Assembly: GCA_031415055.1 (NCBI GenBank)
Contig: JANOQZ010000036.1
Location: 1-64,000 of the forward strand
Origin: JANMOK01 sp031415055
GTDB taxonomy: Bacteria; Pseudomonadota; Alphaproteobacteria; Rhodobacterales; Rhodobacteraceae
DNA length: 64,000 nucleotides
Direction: 5' to 3'
The translations under genes were made by a program, and so were the position numbers. Shown in pieces: positions 8,186 through 17,016 of the stretch (positions are counted from its first letter, which is position 1; each line of letters starts with the position of its first letter). Under the pieces are notes generated by a model. It was not told the origin of the DNA and ran no database searches. It saw only the letters and a program-made list of their open reading frames with translations.

Positions 8186-9595
8186 ATGAGCGCGAAACAA
8201 GACGTTCTCAAACAACTGAAGGATGATGACATCGATTATGTCGACATCCGCTTCACCGATCCACGCGGCAAGTTGCAGCACGTCACCGTGGTCGCCGATC
8301 TGGTCGACGAAGATTTCCTCGACGAAGGCTTCATGTTCGACGGCTCGTCGATTGCCGGTTGGAAAAGCATCGACAAATCCGACATGAAACTGATGCCCGA
8401 TTGTGAATCGGCCTATGTTGACCCGTTCTATGCCGAAAAAACCCTGTGCCTGCATTGCTCGGTGCACGAACCCGACACCAACGAAGCTTACGAGCGTGAC
8501 CCGCGTTCAACCGCGACCAAGGCCGAAGCTTACCTCAAAGCCACCGGCATCGGCGACACCGCCTACTTTGGCCCCGAAGCCGAATTCTTCATCTTTGACG
8601 ACGTGCGTTATTCCAACAAGATGAACAAAGTCAGCTTCGAGGTTGACGCCGTCGACGCCGCTTGGAACACCGATACCGAATATGAAATGGGCAATTCCGG
8701 CCATCGTCCCGGCATCAAAGGCGGCTACTTCCCGGTTCCACCTTTGGATTCGGCGCAAGACCTGCGCGGCGAGATGCTCTCGACCATGAAACGCATCGGC
8801 ATGAAAGTCGACAAACACCATCACGAAGTCGCCTCGACCCAGCACGAGCTTGGCCTGATCTTCGGCACCCTGACCAAACAGGCCGACGACATCCAGAAAT
8901 ACAAATATGTCATCCACAACGTCGCGGCAGCCTACGGCAAGACCGCGACCTTCATGCCCAAACCGATTTACGGCGACAACGGCTCTGGCATGCATGTGAA
9001 TATGTCGATCTGGAAAGGCGGCAAACCCTTGTTTGCCGGTGACAAATACGCCGATCTGTCCGACGAGGCGTTGTTCTTCATCGGTGGCATTCTGAAACAC
9101 GCCAAATCGCTGAACGCCATCACCAACCCGGGCACCAACAGCTACAAGCGCCTGATCCCGGGCTTTGAAGCCCCGGTTCTGCGCGCCTATTCCGCCCGCA
9201 ACCGCTCCGGCTGCGTGCGCATTCCGTGGACGGAATCGCCGAAAGCCAAGCGTATAGAGGCCCGCTTCCCCGACCCGTCGGCCAACCCCTATCTGGCCTT
9301 CGCCGCCCTGCTGATGGCCGGGCTAGACGGGATCAAAAACAAAATCCACCCCGGCGAAGCGTCGGACAAAGACCTCTACGACCTGCCCCCCGAAGAACTC
9401 GCCGACATCCCCACCGTTTGCGGTTCCTTGCGCGAAGCCCTGAACGAGCTGGAAAAAGACCACGACTATCTGCTCGCAGGCGATGTCTTCACCCGCGACC
9501 AACTCGAAGGCTACGCCGCCCTGAAATGGGAAGAAGTCTACAAGTTCGAGCACACGCCGCATCCGGTGGAATATGGGATGTATTATAGCTGTTGA
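8186..9595 (+). CDS. glnA: Glutamine synthetase type I
   Basis: 469-residue dodecameric enzyme forming glutamine from glutamate, ammonia and ATP. Seen in order are MFDGSSIAGWK (N-terminal beta-grasp), the EAEFF metal-site segment, NGSGMHVNMS, the NPGTNSYKRL ATP/glutamate flap and RIPWTESPKAKRIEARFPD. The adenylylation Tyr is Y398 in DLYDLPPEE, so regulation by GlnE through GlnB is likely. Length is exactly typical. An AACAGGACC ribosome site precedes the ATG. Cotranscribed with glnB. Confidence 0.97.
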   Translation: MSAKQDVLKQLKDDDIDYVDIRFTDPRGKLQHVTVVADLVDEDFLDEGFMFDGSSIAGWKSIDKSDMKLMPDCESAYVDPFYAEKTLCLHCSVHEPDTNEAYERDPRSTATKAEAYLKATGIGDTAYFGPEAEFFIFDDVRYSNKMNKVSFEVDAVDAAWNTDTEYEMGNSGHRPGIKGGYFPVPPLDSAQDLRGEMLSTMKRIGMKVDKHHHEVASTQHELGLIFGTLTKQADDIQKYKYVIHNVAAAYGKTATFMPKPIYGDNGSGMHVNMSIWKGGKPLFAGDKYADLSDEALFFIGGILKHAKSLNAITNPGTNSYKRLIPGFEAPVLRAYSARNRSGCVRIPWTESPKAKRIEARFPDPSANPYLAFAALLMAGLDGIKNKIHPGEASDKDLYDLPPEELADIPTVCGSLREALNELEKDHDYLLAGDVFTRDQLEGYAALKWEEVYKFEHTPHPVEYGMYYSC

Positions 9596-9598
9596 GCC

Positions 9599-9670
9599 GT
9601 GAAGTAAGGTGCGTGCTTGCACGCCCTTCACCGCGGAAACTCACTTCGCGGGGCCGTTTGGCCCCGTTTC
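9599..9670. terminator. Two hairpins ending glnBA and the convergent EEP gene
   Basis: The first hairpin, 9599-9631, has an outer stem GTGAAG/CTTCAC and an inner stem GCGTGC/GCACGC with a TT loop. The second, 9649-9666, is a 7-bp stem CGGGGCC/GGCCCCG with loop GTTT, followed by TTTCCTTTCC on the plus strand, a good rho-independent terminator for glnA. The second hairpin lies inside the last codons of the convergent gene. Confidence 0.7.
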
Positions 9671-10591
9671 CTTTCCCACCCTTACCCACAACCCATAATG
9701 ATCAGACCCAAGTCCCGGCACCAGCCTGCTGCGGCCCTGCATTCCGGCCGGAAGCATCACCTGATCTATCGGCAACAAGACCTGCAACCCCTTGGGACGA
9801 AACGAAAATCGCAGTGGAGTCACCACTTCCGTCCCGGTGCGCGCTTCCAGCCGCTGCACCGAGGTCGCCCAAGGCACCATGTTGAAATCGCCTGCAATCA
9901 CAACAGGCTGCGGCAATTCCCCCAATATCCGCTGTATCCGCCGCTGCCGCCCGGCATAGTCCCAAGGCCAAGGCCAAGTCTGATGCACCCCCACAATCGT
10001 CAAAGGCCCATCTTGGGTTTGCACCCGGATCCAAGCCATCTTTTCAATATCATCGCAGCCCGCTTCGGCCCCTTCGGCAACAGGAAACCGCGTTAGAATC
10101 ACGACGCCAAACCCATACGACTGAGGGCAGCGTATTTGGGTTGGATAGGTATTTGCCAGCGCCTCCAGCACCTGCGCATTGCGATGCGATACTTCCTGCA
10201 ACGTCACAATTTCCGGTTTATTATCCATAATATACTGCGCCACATCCGCCGGTCGCGGATTGCCGATCATCATATTCTGCTGAAACAGCCGCCAATCCGC
10301 ATCCATCGGTCCATCGCCCATCTCGCGCACAAAGGGTGCGATCGTTACGACCGATAACATAGCGACAAGCCCGGCTATTATCCGCACAACCGGCATTTTC
10401 AACTTGAAGGTCACCAGCAACAACAGGCCCAGAACTGGCAGTATGTGCAGCCGGAACACCGCGACGGCATCAAGAGCCTGATGCAAGAAACCCAAATGCC
10501 CAGCGAGCAGTGCTAGGGACAGAACCAATACAACCAACCGAGCCAGTTTCGCGCCCAAAAATTGGCTTCCAATATTTTGCCACCAAGTCAT
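9641..10591 (-). CDS. Endonuclease/exonuclease/phosphatase-family protein with N-terminal membrane helices
   Basis: 316 residues. Three hydrophobic segments fill about residues 10-95, then an EEP domain: TLQEVS (metal-binding Glu), VIAGDFNMVPW (GDFN motif) and LGSDHYGLWV (catalytic SDH). The layout is that of membrane-anchored EEP proteins annotated as endonucleases or phosphoesterases in many proteobacteria. Its substrate is unknown and may be phosphodiesters or lipids. ATG 10591 was chosen because residues further upstream (to 10666) look unlike a membrane anchor. It is divergent from dddP with 101 bases between. Confidence 0.8.
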   Translation of the reverse strand: MTWWQNIGSQFLGAKLARLVVLVLSLALLAGHLGFLHQALDAVAVFRLHILPVLGLLLLVTFKLKMPVVRIIAGLVAMLSVVTIAPFVREMGDGPMDADWRLFQQNMMIGNPRPADVAQYIMDNKPEIVTLQEVSHRNAQVLEALANTYPTQIRCPQSYGFGVVILTRFPVAEGAEAGCDDIEKMAWIRVQTQDGPLTIVGVHQTWPWPWDYAGRQRRIQRILGELPQPVVIAGDFNMVPWATSVQRLEARTGTEVVTPLRFSFRPKGLQVLLPIDQVMLPAGMQGRSRLVPGLGSDHYGLWVRVGKETGPNGPAK

Positions 10592-10692
10592 CGCCTTACC
10601 TAGACCAACAAAAACGACGCCTTCAAGCCGTAAACCCGGTTGCAATATGGCGGCGGGCAAAGTCAAACTACTCTAGCCAAGGGAGTCGCCTC

Positions 10693-11994
10693 ATGACCCA
10701 CGCCCGCAAAATCGACCCTTCCCTCAAACCCGACGGTTCCCCGCGCGACAATAATCGGGTCGAAACCGGCCCGACCGATCTGGCTTTCGCCGAATGGGCC
10801 ACGCTTGGCCTGACCGCCCCGAACCTATCTAAAATGCGGGCGTTCCGACTGCAACGGCTGGTCAGCCATGTTGTTGAACGCGACTGTGCCGGCATCCTGA
10901 TGTTCGATCCGCTCAACATCCGCTACGCCACCGACAGCCCGAACATGCAACTGTGGAACACGCACAACCCTTTCCGCGCCTGCTTGGTCTGCCCCGATGG
11001 TCATATGGTGCTGTGGGATTACAAGAACTCCCCGTTCCTCAGCCTGCACAACCCGCTAGTCGCCGAAATTCGATCTGGCGCTTCAATGTTCTATTGCGTC
11101 GATGGCGATCAGGAAAACCGCCCCTCAAAAGCCTTCGCGGCCCAAATCCGCGACTTGCTGCACCAACATTCGGGCAGCAACATGCGGCTAGCTGTCGATA
11201 AAATCATGATCTCCGGTTTGCGTGCCCTCGAATCCGCCGGGCTAACTGTATTTGAGGGTCAGGAACTTACCGAAAAAGCCCGTTCCATCAAAGGTCCCGA
11301 CGAAATCCTCGCCATGCGTTGCGCCATGGCCGCCGCAGAAGCCTCGGTCGCGGTGATGGAAAAAATTGCCGCTCCGGGGTTGAGCGAAGACGACATCTGG
11401 TCCGTTCTTCATGCCGAAAACATCCGACGTGGCGGCGAGTGGATCGAATGCCGCCTCCTTGCCTCCGGCCCGCGCACCAATCCGTGGTTTCAGGAATGCG
11501 GCCCCCGCATCGTGCAAAACAACGAGATTCTGGCTTTTGACACCGACCTGATCGGCGCCTACGGCCTGTGCTGCGATTTCTCGCGCACGTGGTTCTTGGG
11601 CGACGGCAAGCCGCGCCCTGACATGATTTCCGACTACAACTGCGCCCGCGACCACATCAACGAAAACATGGCCCTGCTCAAACCCGGTGCGCGGATCGAA
11701 GATATCGTCCACGGCGGCCATACTTTGCCGCCCGAATATCAACGCTTGAAATATTCCTGCAAAATGCACGGCGTCGGCTTGTGCGACGAGTGGCCGTTCA
11801 TCAACTATCCCGACGAATACGCGCCCAAGTCATTTGACTATACGCTGCAAGCTGGCATGATGTTATGTGTTGAAGCATTGATCAGCCGCGATGGCGGTGA
11901 CTTTTCGATTAAACTCGAAGACCAAGTGCTTATCACCGAAACCGGGTTTGAAAACTTAACCAAATACCCATTTGACCCAAAATTCATGAGCTAA
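10693..11994 (+). CDS. dddP: DMSP lyase DddP-like protein (M24 peptidase fold)
   Basis: 433-residue creatinase/aminopeptidase-P-fold protein. DddP cleaves dimethylsulfoniopropionate to dimethyl sulfide and acrylate in marine roseobacters. The candidate metal ligands here are D283, D285 and D295 (AFDTDLIGAYGLCCDF), H359 (KMHGVGLCDEW), E394 (CVEALI) and E409 (IKLEDQVLI). As I recall the Ruegeria enzyme, its ligands are D295, D297, D307, H371, E406 and E421: every position is offset by exactly 12. The DNNRVETGPTDLAFAEWA start also fits DddP. The start is ATG 10693 after AAGGGAG; the codons upstream are antisense to the EEP gene. First gene of a four-gene operon. Confidence 0.88.
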   Translation: MTHARKIDPSLKPDGSPRDNNRVETGPTDLAFAEWATLGLTAPNLSKMRAFRLQRLVSHVVERDCAGILMFDPLNIRYATDSPNMQLWNTHNPFRACLVCPDGHMVLWDYKNSPFLSLHNPLVAEIRSGASMFYCVDGDQENRPSKAFAAQIRDLLHQHSGSNMRLAVDKIMISGLRALESAGLTVFEGQELTEKARSIKGPDEILAMRCAMAAAEASVAVMEKIAAPGLSEDDIWSVLHAENIRRGGEWIECRLLASGPRTNPWFQECGPRIVQNNEILAFDTDLIGAYGLCCDFSRTWFLGDGKPRPDMISDYNCARDHINENMALLKPGARIEDIVHGGHTLPPEYQRLKYSCKMHGVGLCDEWPFINYPDEYAPKSFDYTLQAGMMLCVEALISRDGGDFSIKLEDQVLITETGFENLTKYPFDPKFMS

Positions 11995-11996
11995 AA

Positions 11997-12899
11997 ATGC
12001 TGATTGGAATCGACTGGGGCGGTACCAAAATTGAAGGCGTTGCCCTCAATCACGACGGATTGGAACTTGTGCGGCACCGCGAGCTAACCCCGCGCCACGA
12101 CTATCAGGCCTGCTTACAGGTCATCCGCAAAATGGTGGACCGTATCGAACGCGAGACCGGCCAAGAGGGCACGCTTGGAATCGGCATCCCCGGCTCACTG
12201 GAACCCCTCAGCCGTTTGGGCAAGGGCGCAAGTTCAACCTGGCTGCTGGGCATGCCTGTTGAACGCGACCTGCAAGACACCTTCAAGGAACGCACCATTC
12301 GCGTTGAAAACGACGCCGATTGTTTTGCCGCATCCGAAGCGGTTGACGGTGCGGGCAAAGGCTACAACGTGGTCTTTGGCGTCATCCTCGGGTCGGGTGC
12401 GGGCGCTGGCATCGCCATCCACGGCCACGCGCATCACGGCCCCAACAATTCTGCCGGCGAATGGGGCCACAACCCGCTGCCATTTCCTGACATCAGCGAA
12501 ACGCCCGGCCCGCAATGCTATTGCGGCAAACATGGCTGTATGGAAACTTGGGTGTCAGGCCGTGCCTTTGAAGCCGAATATCAACACCGAACAGGAGCTG
12601 AATTGAAAGCCGACCAAATCATCGAGAAAAAACGCGCAGGCGACCGCACCTGCATGCAAATCTGGGACCGTTACATCGACCGGGTTGCCCGCGGTTTGTC
12701 CATCGTCGTCAACACACTGGACCCCGACATTTTCGTCATGGGGGGCGGCATGTCGAATATCGATGAACTGATCCCAGACCTGACACCGGCAATCGCCCGC
12801 TTCACGTTCTCGCCGGTCTTTCACACACCCATCGTCCGCGCCAAGCACGGTGATGCCAGTGGTGTGCGCGGGGCGGCTTGGTTGTGGAAAGACGCATGA
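11997..12899 (+). CDS. ROK-family sugar kinase
   Basis: 300-residue ROK kinase, probably phosphorylating a hexose such as fructose (Mak-like) with ATP. Seen: the N-terminal phosphate loop IGIDWGGTKIEG, the catalytic ENDADCFA, the glycine-rich GVILGSGAGAGI, and the ROK zinc cluster GPQCYCGKHGCMETW. No DNA-binding N-terminus exists, so it is a kinase and not a repressor. It begins 2 bases after the dddP stop and its stop overlaps the next start (ATGA). The substrate is not determinable; the pairing with a DMSP lyase is unexpected. Confidence 0.88.
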   Translation: MLIGIDWGGTKIEGVALNHDGLELVRHRELTPRHDYQACLQVIRKMVDRIERETGQEGTLGIGIPGSLEPLSRLGKGASSTWLLGMPVERDLQDTFKERTIRVENDADCFAASEAVDGAGKGYNVVFGVILGSGAGAGIAIHGHAHHGPNNSAGEWGHNPLPFPDISETPGPQCYCGKHGCMETWVSGRAFEAEYQHRTGAELKADQIIEKKRAGDRTCMQIWDRYIDRVARGLSIVVNTLDPDIFVMGGGMSNIDELIPDLTPAIARFTFSPVFHTPIVRAKHGDASGVRGAAWLWKDA

Positions 12900-13690
12900 A
12901 TACCACGGATCGCTACGACTTCGCCCTCACTCTCATCCGCGAGGCTGGCGCTTTGGCGCAATTCTACTTCGACAACCGTGACGCCTTGACCGTCACCAGC
13001 AAAGGTCTGCAAGACATGGCCAGCCAGGCCGATCTTGAATGCGAACTGCTGATCAAAAACCGCCTCGCCAAGGCATTCCCAGAAGATGCATTTCTTGGCG
13101 AGGAAACCGGCGCTACGGCCTTCACGCCCAACCAAGGCATCTGGGTCGTCGACCCTATTGATGGCACCCAACCGTTCATTTCCGGCCTGTCTGCTTGGTG
13201 CGTTTCCATTGCATTCATCATTGGGCGCGACATTCAGTTCGGCCTTGTTTTCGCCCCCGCACGTGGCGAACTTTTCACCGGCGGCATCAGCATTCCCGCC
13301 GCCCTTAACGGCAAACCGATTAGCGGTCACAGTGCCAAATCGCTGGCCGAGGGGATCGTCGCCACCGGCTTTTCGCCTCGTTTGGGTGCCAACACATTCA
13401 TCCCGTTGTTCGCCGAAATCTTGTCCGTTGGCGGCGTTTTCTACCGCGAAGGTTCCGGGGCGCTGGCCCTGTGTTATGTCGCCTGTGGTCGCTTGAACGG
13501 TTTCATAGAACAACATATCAATTCTTGGGATTGCCTTGGTGCCATCGCAGTTCTGCGCGCCGCCGGTCTGCAATCCAGTGACTTTCTGGCACATGACGGT
13601 CTCACCAAAGGCGGGCATTTGATTGCCGGTAACAAAGACACCTTTGGTCAACTGACCGAAATTTACGCCCGCAACAGCCCCGCCAAATGA
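12896..13690 (+). CDS. Inositol-monophosphatase-family phosphatase
   Basis: 264-residue Mg-dependent phosphatase of the IMPase/FBPase/CysQ superfamily. The metal motifs are GEETG (E69/E70), DPIDGTQPF (D86, D89) and a C-terminal SWDCLGA with the third-site Asp. The DxxTxAD-like element reads DMASQAD. Substrates in the family range from inositol phosphate to histidinol phosphate and PAP. In this operon a sugar phosphate made by the adjacent ROK kinase is conceivable, but the two steps would be opposed. ATG 12896 overlaps the ROK stop, and its stop overlaps the P450 start. Confidence 0.83.
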   Translation: MNTTDRYDFALTLIREAGALAQFYFDNRDALTVTSKGLQDMASQADLECELLIKNRLAKAFPEDAFLGEETGATAFTPNQGIWVVDPIDGTQPFISGLSAWCVSIAFIIGRDIQFGLVFAPARGELFTGGISIPAALNGKPISGHSAKSLAEGIVATGFSPRLGANTFIPLFAEILSVGGVFYREGSGALALCYVACGRLNGFIEQHINSWDCLGAIAVLRAAGLQSSDFLAHDGLTKGGHLIAGNKDTFGQLTEIYARNSPAK

Positions 13691-14883
13691 CCCTACCCAT
13701 CCTTGCCCAATCACCACGCGACCCCGATTTCGTGCAAGACCCCTATCCGTTCTACGACCAAGCGCGAGCCGCTGGGCCGTTGTTTCAATGGCAGGACTAC
13801 AGCCACCTTTGCACCGCACATTACGACCTGACCAACACCATTTTGCGCGACCGACGCTTTGGCAGGGTCGCGCCCGATGGGTTCAAAACGCCGATTCCAA
13901 AACATCTTAAACCGTTTTATTCCGTCGAATCCTTTTCGCTGCTAGACCGCGAGCCGCCCGACCACACACGACTGCGCATGTTGGTTTTGCGCGCCTTTAC
14001 CTCGCGGCGGATTGCCGAATTGGAACCGGAAATCAGCGCTTTATCGGAACGCCTTCTCGATGCTTTCGATGGCAATGAAATTGACCTCTTGCCAACTTTC
14101 GCCGAGAAAATACCGGTCATTGTCATCGCCCGGCTTTTGGGAGTGCCGGAGACTATGGCCGATCAGTTGTTGGTCTGGTCGCACGATATGGTGTCAATGT
14201 ACCAGGCCCGCCGCGACCGATCAGTGGAAGATCAGGCCGTTGCATCGGCGCTGCAATTCCGCGATTTTCTGACCGGATATATCGAAGAGCGGCGGGCGAG
14301 GCCTGCCGATGATTTAATAACGCATTTGCTGGCCGCCGAGGCGGATGGTGCAAAACTGTCAACGCCCGAACTGATTTCGACCTGCATTTTGCTGTTGAAC
14401 GCAGGGCATGAAGCGACGGTTCATGCCATAGGCAATGGGGTGCGAGCGATACTGAATTCGCGCCAGTCACCGCAAGTTTTGTTTGCCTCGCCGCAAGCCG
14501 CTTTGGTCACCGCAACGGAAGTATTGCGCTTTGATCCCCCGCTGCACATGTTCACCCGCTTTGCCACACAAGACGTTGAAATTGCAGGACATTCGTTTAA
14601 GGCTGGCGATGTTATAGGTCTGTTATTGGCAGCAGCAAACCGGGACCCAGCCAAATACGAAAACCCGGGCAAGTTTGACATTCGTCGCGGTGGTGCCGGC
14701 CAATTGGCCTTTGGTGCGGGGATTCATTTTTGTGTTGGTGCTCCCTTGGCATTGTTGGAAATGACCATTGCCCTACCCGCTTTGTTTCGACGATATCCGA
14801 AACTGGATTTCGCCGACGAACCGGTTTTTGCCGACCGATATCACTTTCACGGGCTGCAAAATTTGCGCCTTAAACTGCGTTAA
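13687..14883 (+). CDS. Cytochrome P450
   Basis: 398-residue soluble bacterial P450 monooxygenase. The haem-ligand loop is FGAGIHFCVGAPLALLE with Cys349. The I-helix oxygen-binding motif is AGHEAT, the ExxR of helix K is in ATEVLRFDPP, and MFTRFATQDVEIAG follows as usual. No ferredoxin or reductase gene is adjacent. It is coupled to the phosphatase by an ATGA overlap and converges with the M20 hydrolase gene, sharing four bases at the stops. The substrate is unknown. Its third codon positions are less C-rich than the genes of the first 10 kb. Confidence 0.95.
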   Translation: MTLPILAQSPRDPDFVQDPYPFYDQARAAGPLFQWQDYSHLCTAHYDLTNTILRDRRFGRVAPDGFKTPIPKHLKPFYSVESFSLLDREPPDHTRLRMLVLRAFTSRRIAELEPEISALSERLLDAFDGNEIDLLPTFAEKIPVIVIARLLGVPETMADQLLVWSHDMVSMYQARRDRSVEDQAVASALQFRDFLTGYIEERRARPADDLITHLLAAEADGAKLSTPELISTCILLLNAGHEATVHAIGNGVRAILNSRQSPQVLFASPQAALVTATEVLRFDPPLHMFTRFATQDVEIAGHSFKAGDVIGLLLAAANRDPAKYENPGKFDIRRGGAGQLAFGAGIHFCVGAPLALLEMTIALPALFRRYPKLDFADEPVFADRYHFHGLQNLRLKLR

Positions 14884-16040
14884 AGCGGCTGTGCCATTTC
14901 GACCACCCGGGCAAAATACGACGCTCCAATCGGCGCGATGTCGTCGTTGAAATCATAGTCCGGGTGATGCAACCCCGCGCTTTCGCCCTGCCCCAACAAC
15001 ACATAAGCACCGGGGCGCTTTTGTAACATGAAGGAAAAGTCCTCGGCCCCCATTTCGGGGCGCCGGTCGGTCTGCACATTGGCCGCCCCGGCGATATCAG
15101 CGGCAACTTTTGCAGCAAAATCAACGGCATCGGCGTCGTTAATCGTTACCGGATAACCAATCTGGTACTCCATCACCGCACTCGCGCCAAAAGATGCGGG
15201 CAAATGATCGACGATGCGTTGCAGTTTCGCCCGAATGCCCAGCATGACCTCGTGCCGCAACGTGCGCACCGTGCCGCTCAATATCGCTTGGGCGGGAATC
15301 ACATTGTGGATTGACCCAGCATGAATATTGGTCAGCGAAACCACTGCCGTATCCAGCGGGTCTAACTGCCGCGACACAATCGATTCAATCGCCTGCGCCA
15401 TATGCACGGCCACATTGACCGGATCTACCGACAAATGCGGATATGCCGCGTGAGCACCTTTTCCGGTGATAGTTATGTCAAACACATCCGCCGCCGCCAT
15501 GCACGGCCCTGCGGTCATACCGAAAGAACCGACGGCCAAATTCGGCCAATTGTGCAGCGCAAAGACCTGATTGATCTCAAATCGGTCCATGATGCCTTCC
15601 TCCACCATAATCCTCCCACCACCGGCCCCTTCCTCACCGGGTTGAAATATCAACGCCACGCGACCGGCGAAATTGCGGGTTTCGGCCAAATAGCGTGCGG
15701 CACCCAAAAGCATCGTCGTGTGCCCGTCGTGGCCGCAAGCGTGCATTTTCCCGGTGGATTGCGATTTCCAGTCGATGTCGCGAGCTTCGAGGATTGGCAA
15801 GGCATCCATGTCGGCGCGAAGTCCGATGGTCGGCCCCGCGCCTTGGCCGTTGATAAGCGCAACAATACCGTTTTGCGCAATTCCCGCATGGATTTCATCG
15901 ACACCAAATTCGCGCAGTTTTTCCGCAACAAATGTCGCTGTTTCCTTTGTATCCAACAGCAGTTCCGGGTGTTGGTGCAAATACCGCCGCCAAGCCTTCA
16001 TGTCATCGGCAAAGGCGGCGATGCGATTTATGACCGGCAT
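14880..16040 (-). CDS. M20-family amidohydrolase (HipO/AbgB-like)
   Basis: 386-residue metal-dependent amidohydrolase like hippurate hydrolase or N-acyl amino acid deacylase. Motifs are LRADMDALPI, HACGHDGHTTMLLG (metal ligands), FQPGEEGAGGGRIMVEEG (general base Glu) and GAEDFSFML near the end. A dimerisation insert lies near residues 180-290. ATG 16040 (MPVINRIAAF) is preferred; an earlier in-frame start would add 13 residues without family support. It faces mazG across 94 bases. It would act in the cytosol, freeing an amino acid or indole-type acid from an amide. Confidence 0.9.
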   Translation of the reverse strand: MPVINRIAAFADDMKAWRRYLHQHPELLLDTKETATFVAEKLREFGVDEIHAGIAQNGIVALINGQGAGPTIGLRADMDALPILEARDIDWKSQSTGKMHACGHDGHTTMLLGAARYLAETRNFAGRVALIFQPGEEGAGGGRIMVEEGIMDRFEINQVFALHNWPNLAVGSFGMTAGPCMAAADVFDITITGKGAHAAYPHLSVDPVNVAVHMAQAIESIVSRQLDPLDTAVVSLTNIHAGSIHNVIPAQAILSGTVRTLRHEVMLGIRAKLQRIVDHLPASFGASAVMEYQIGYPVTINDADAVDFAAKVAADIAGAANVQTDRRPEMGAEDFSFMLQKRPGAYVLLGQGESAGLHHPDYDFNDDIAPIGASYFARVVEMAQPL

Positions 16041-16134
16041 GCTGACTCCAATTCGACTGTGTTGATTTGGCCTTTTCAACCGTGCAGCGTCAATGCGGCT
16101 TTTCCGCGAAAAGACAAATGTTTAGGGTTTGGCC

Positions 16135-16938
16135 ATGACAAAAAACATTGATCCCGCGCTGGCGGGGCTAAAGCGGCTGTTAGAAATCATGCGTCGATTG
16201 CGCGACCCGTTAACCGGGTGTCCGTGGGACATCGCGCAGAATTTTGCAACGATAGCACCCTATACAATCGAGGAAGCCTACGAAGTTGCCGATGTGATTG
16301 AACGCCAGGCTTGGGGCGAGCTGGCGGGCGAACTAGGCGATTTGCTGTTGCAGGTGGTTTATCACGCGCAAATGGCCGACGAGGCAGGGTTGTTTGATAT
16401 TGATGCGGTGATCGAGGCCATTTGTGCCAAGATGATTGCGCGGCATCCGCACGTGTTTGGGGCGGAATCGCGGGATAAAAGTGCCGGTCAACAGGCGTTG
16501 GATTGGGAAAAGGCCAAAGCTGCCGAGCGTGAGGGTCGCATCTTGGACGATGTCGCCGCGGGCTTGCCTGCTTTAACCCGCGCGATAAAATTGCAGAACC
16601 GCGCCGCCCGTGTGGGTTTTGATTGGCCGGATATATCGCATGTTGTCAACAAGTTGGTGGAGGAAGCGCACGAACTTGCCGAGGCGCGAGACACATTGAG
16701 CGAGGCTGAAATTACCGATGAATTCGGCGATATGGTGTTTGTTTTGGCCAATTTGGCGCGGCACCTGAAAATAGACCCCGAAGCCGCATTGCGTGGGGCG
16801 AATGCCAAGTTCATTCGCCGATTCAACCGGGTCGATGAATTGCTGCAACGATCTGGTAAGACATTTGCCGGATCAAGTCTGGCAGAAATGGATGCGCTCT
16901 GGGATCGGGCGAAAGTCGAAGAAAAAGCCGGGAAATAA
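16135..16938 (+). CDS. mazG: Nucleoside triphosphate pyrophosphohydrolase MazG
   Basis: 267-residue all-alpha NTP pyrophosphohydrolase that removes aberrant nucleotides. The two-domain form is present: an N-terminal domain with LRDPLTGCPWD and TIEEAYEVADVIE plus the EExxE/D-type metal motif, and a C-terminal domain repeating it with KLVEEAHELAEA and DEFGDMVFVLANLARH. ATG 16135 is used rather than TTG 16129. The length matches E. coli MazG. Monocistronic by layout, with an orphan iron-binding protein downstream after a possible operator. Confidence 0.94.
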   Translation: MTKNIDPALAGLKRLLEIMRRLRDPLTGCPWDIAQNFATIAPYTIEEAYEVADVIERQAWGELAGELGDLLLQVVYHAQMADEAGLFDIDAVIEAICAKMIARHPHVFGAESRDKSAGQQALDWEKAKAAEREGRILDDVAAGLPALTRAIKLQNRAARVGFDWPDISHVVNKLVEEAHELAEARDTLSEAEITDEFGDMVFVLANLARHLKIDPEAALRGANAKFIRRFNRVDELLQRSGKTFAGSSLAEMDALWDRAKVEEKAGK

Positions 16939-16941
16939 TAT

Positions 16942-16958
16942 CCGATTAGTTTAATCGG
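16942..16958. promoter_or_regulatory. Perfect 17-bp palindrome upstream of the iron-binding protein gene
   Basis: CCGATTA, spacer GTT, TAATCGG: perfect 7-base arms. It lies 59 bases before the fbpA-like start and directly upstream of a TTGACC (16962) that could serve as a -35 element. The AT-rich core fits an iron- or Fe-S-responsive operator; a Fur/Mur gene lies just downstream. It could also be a weak terminator for mazG, but no U tract follows. Confidence 0.45.
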
Positions 16959-17016
16959 GTATTGACCTGAGTGTTTTAGTCGGATAACTCCGGCGGGCGT
17001 TTATTGTGAGGGTGAA

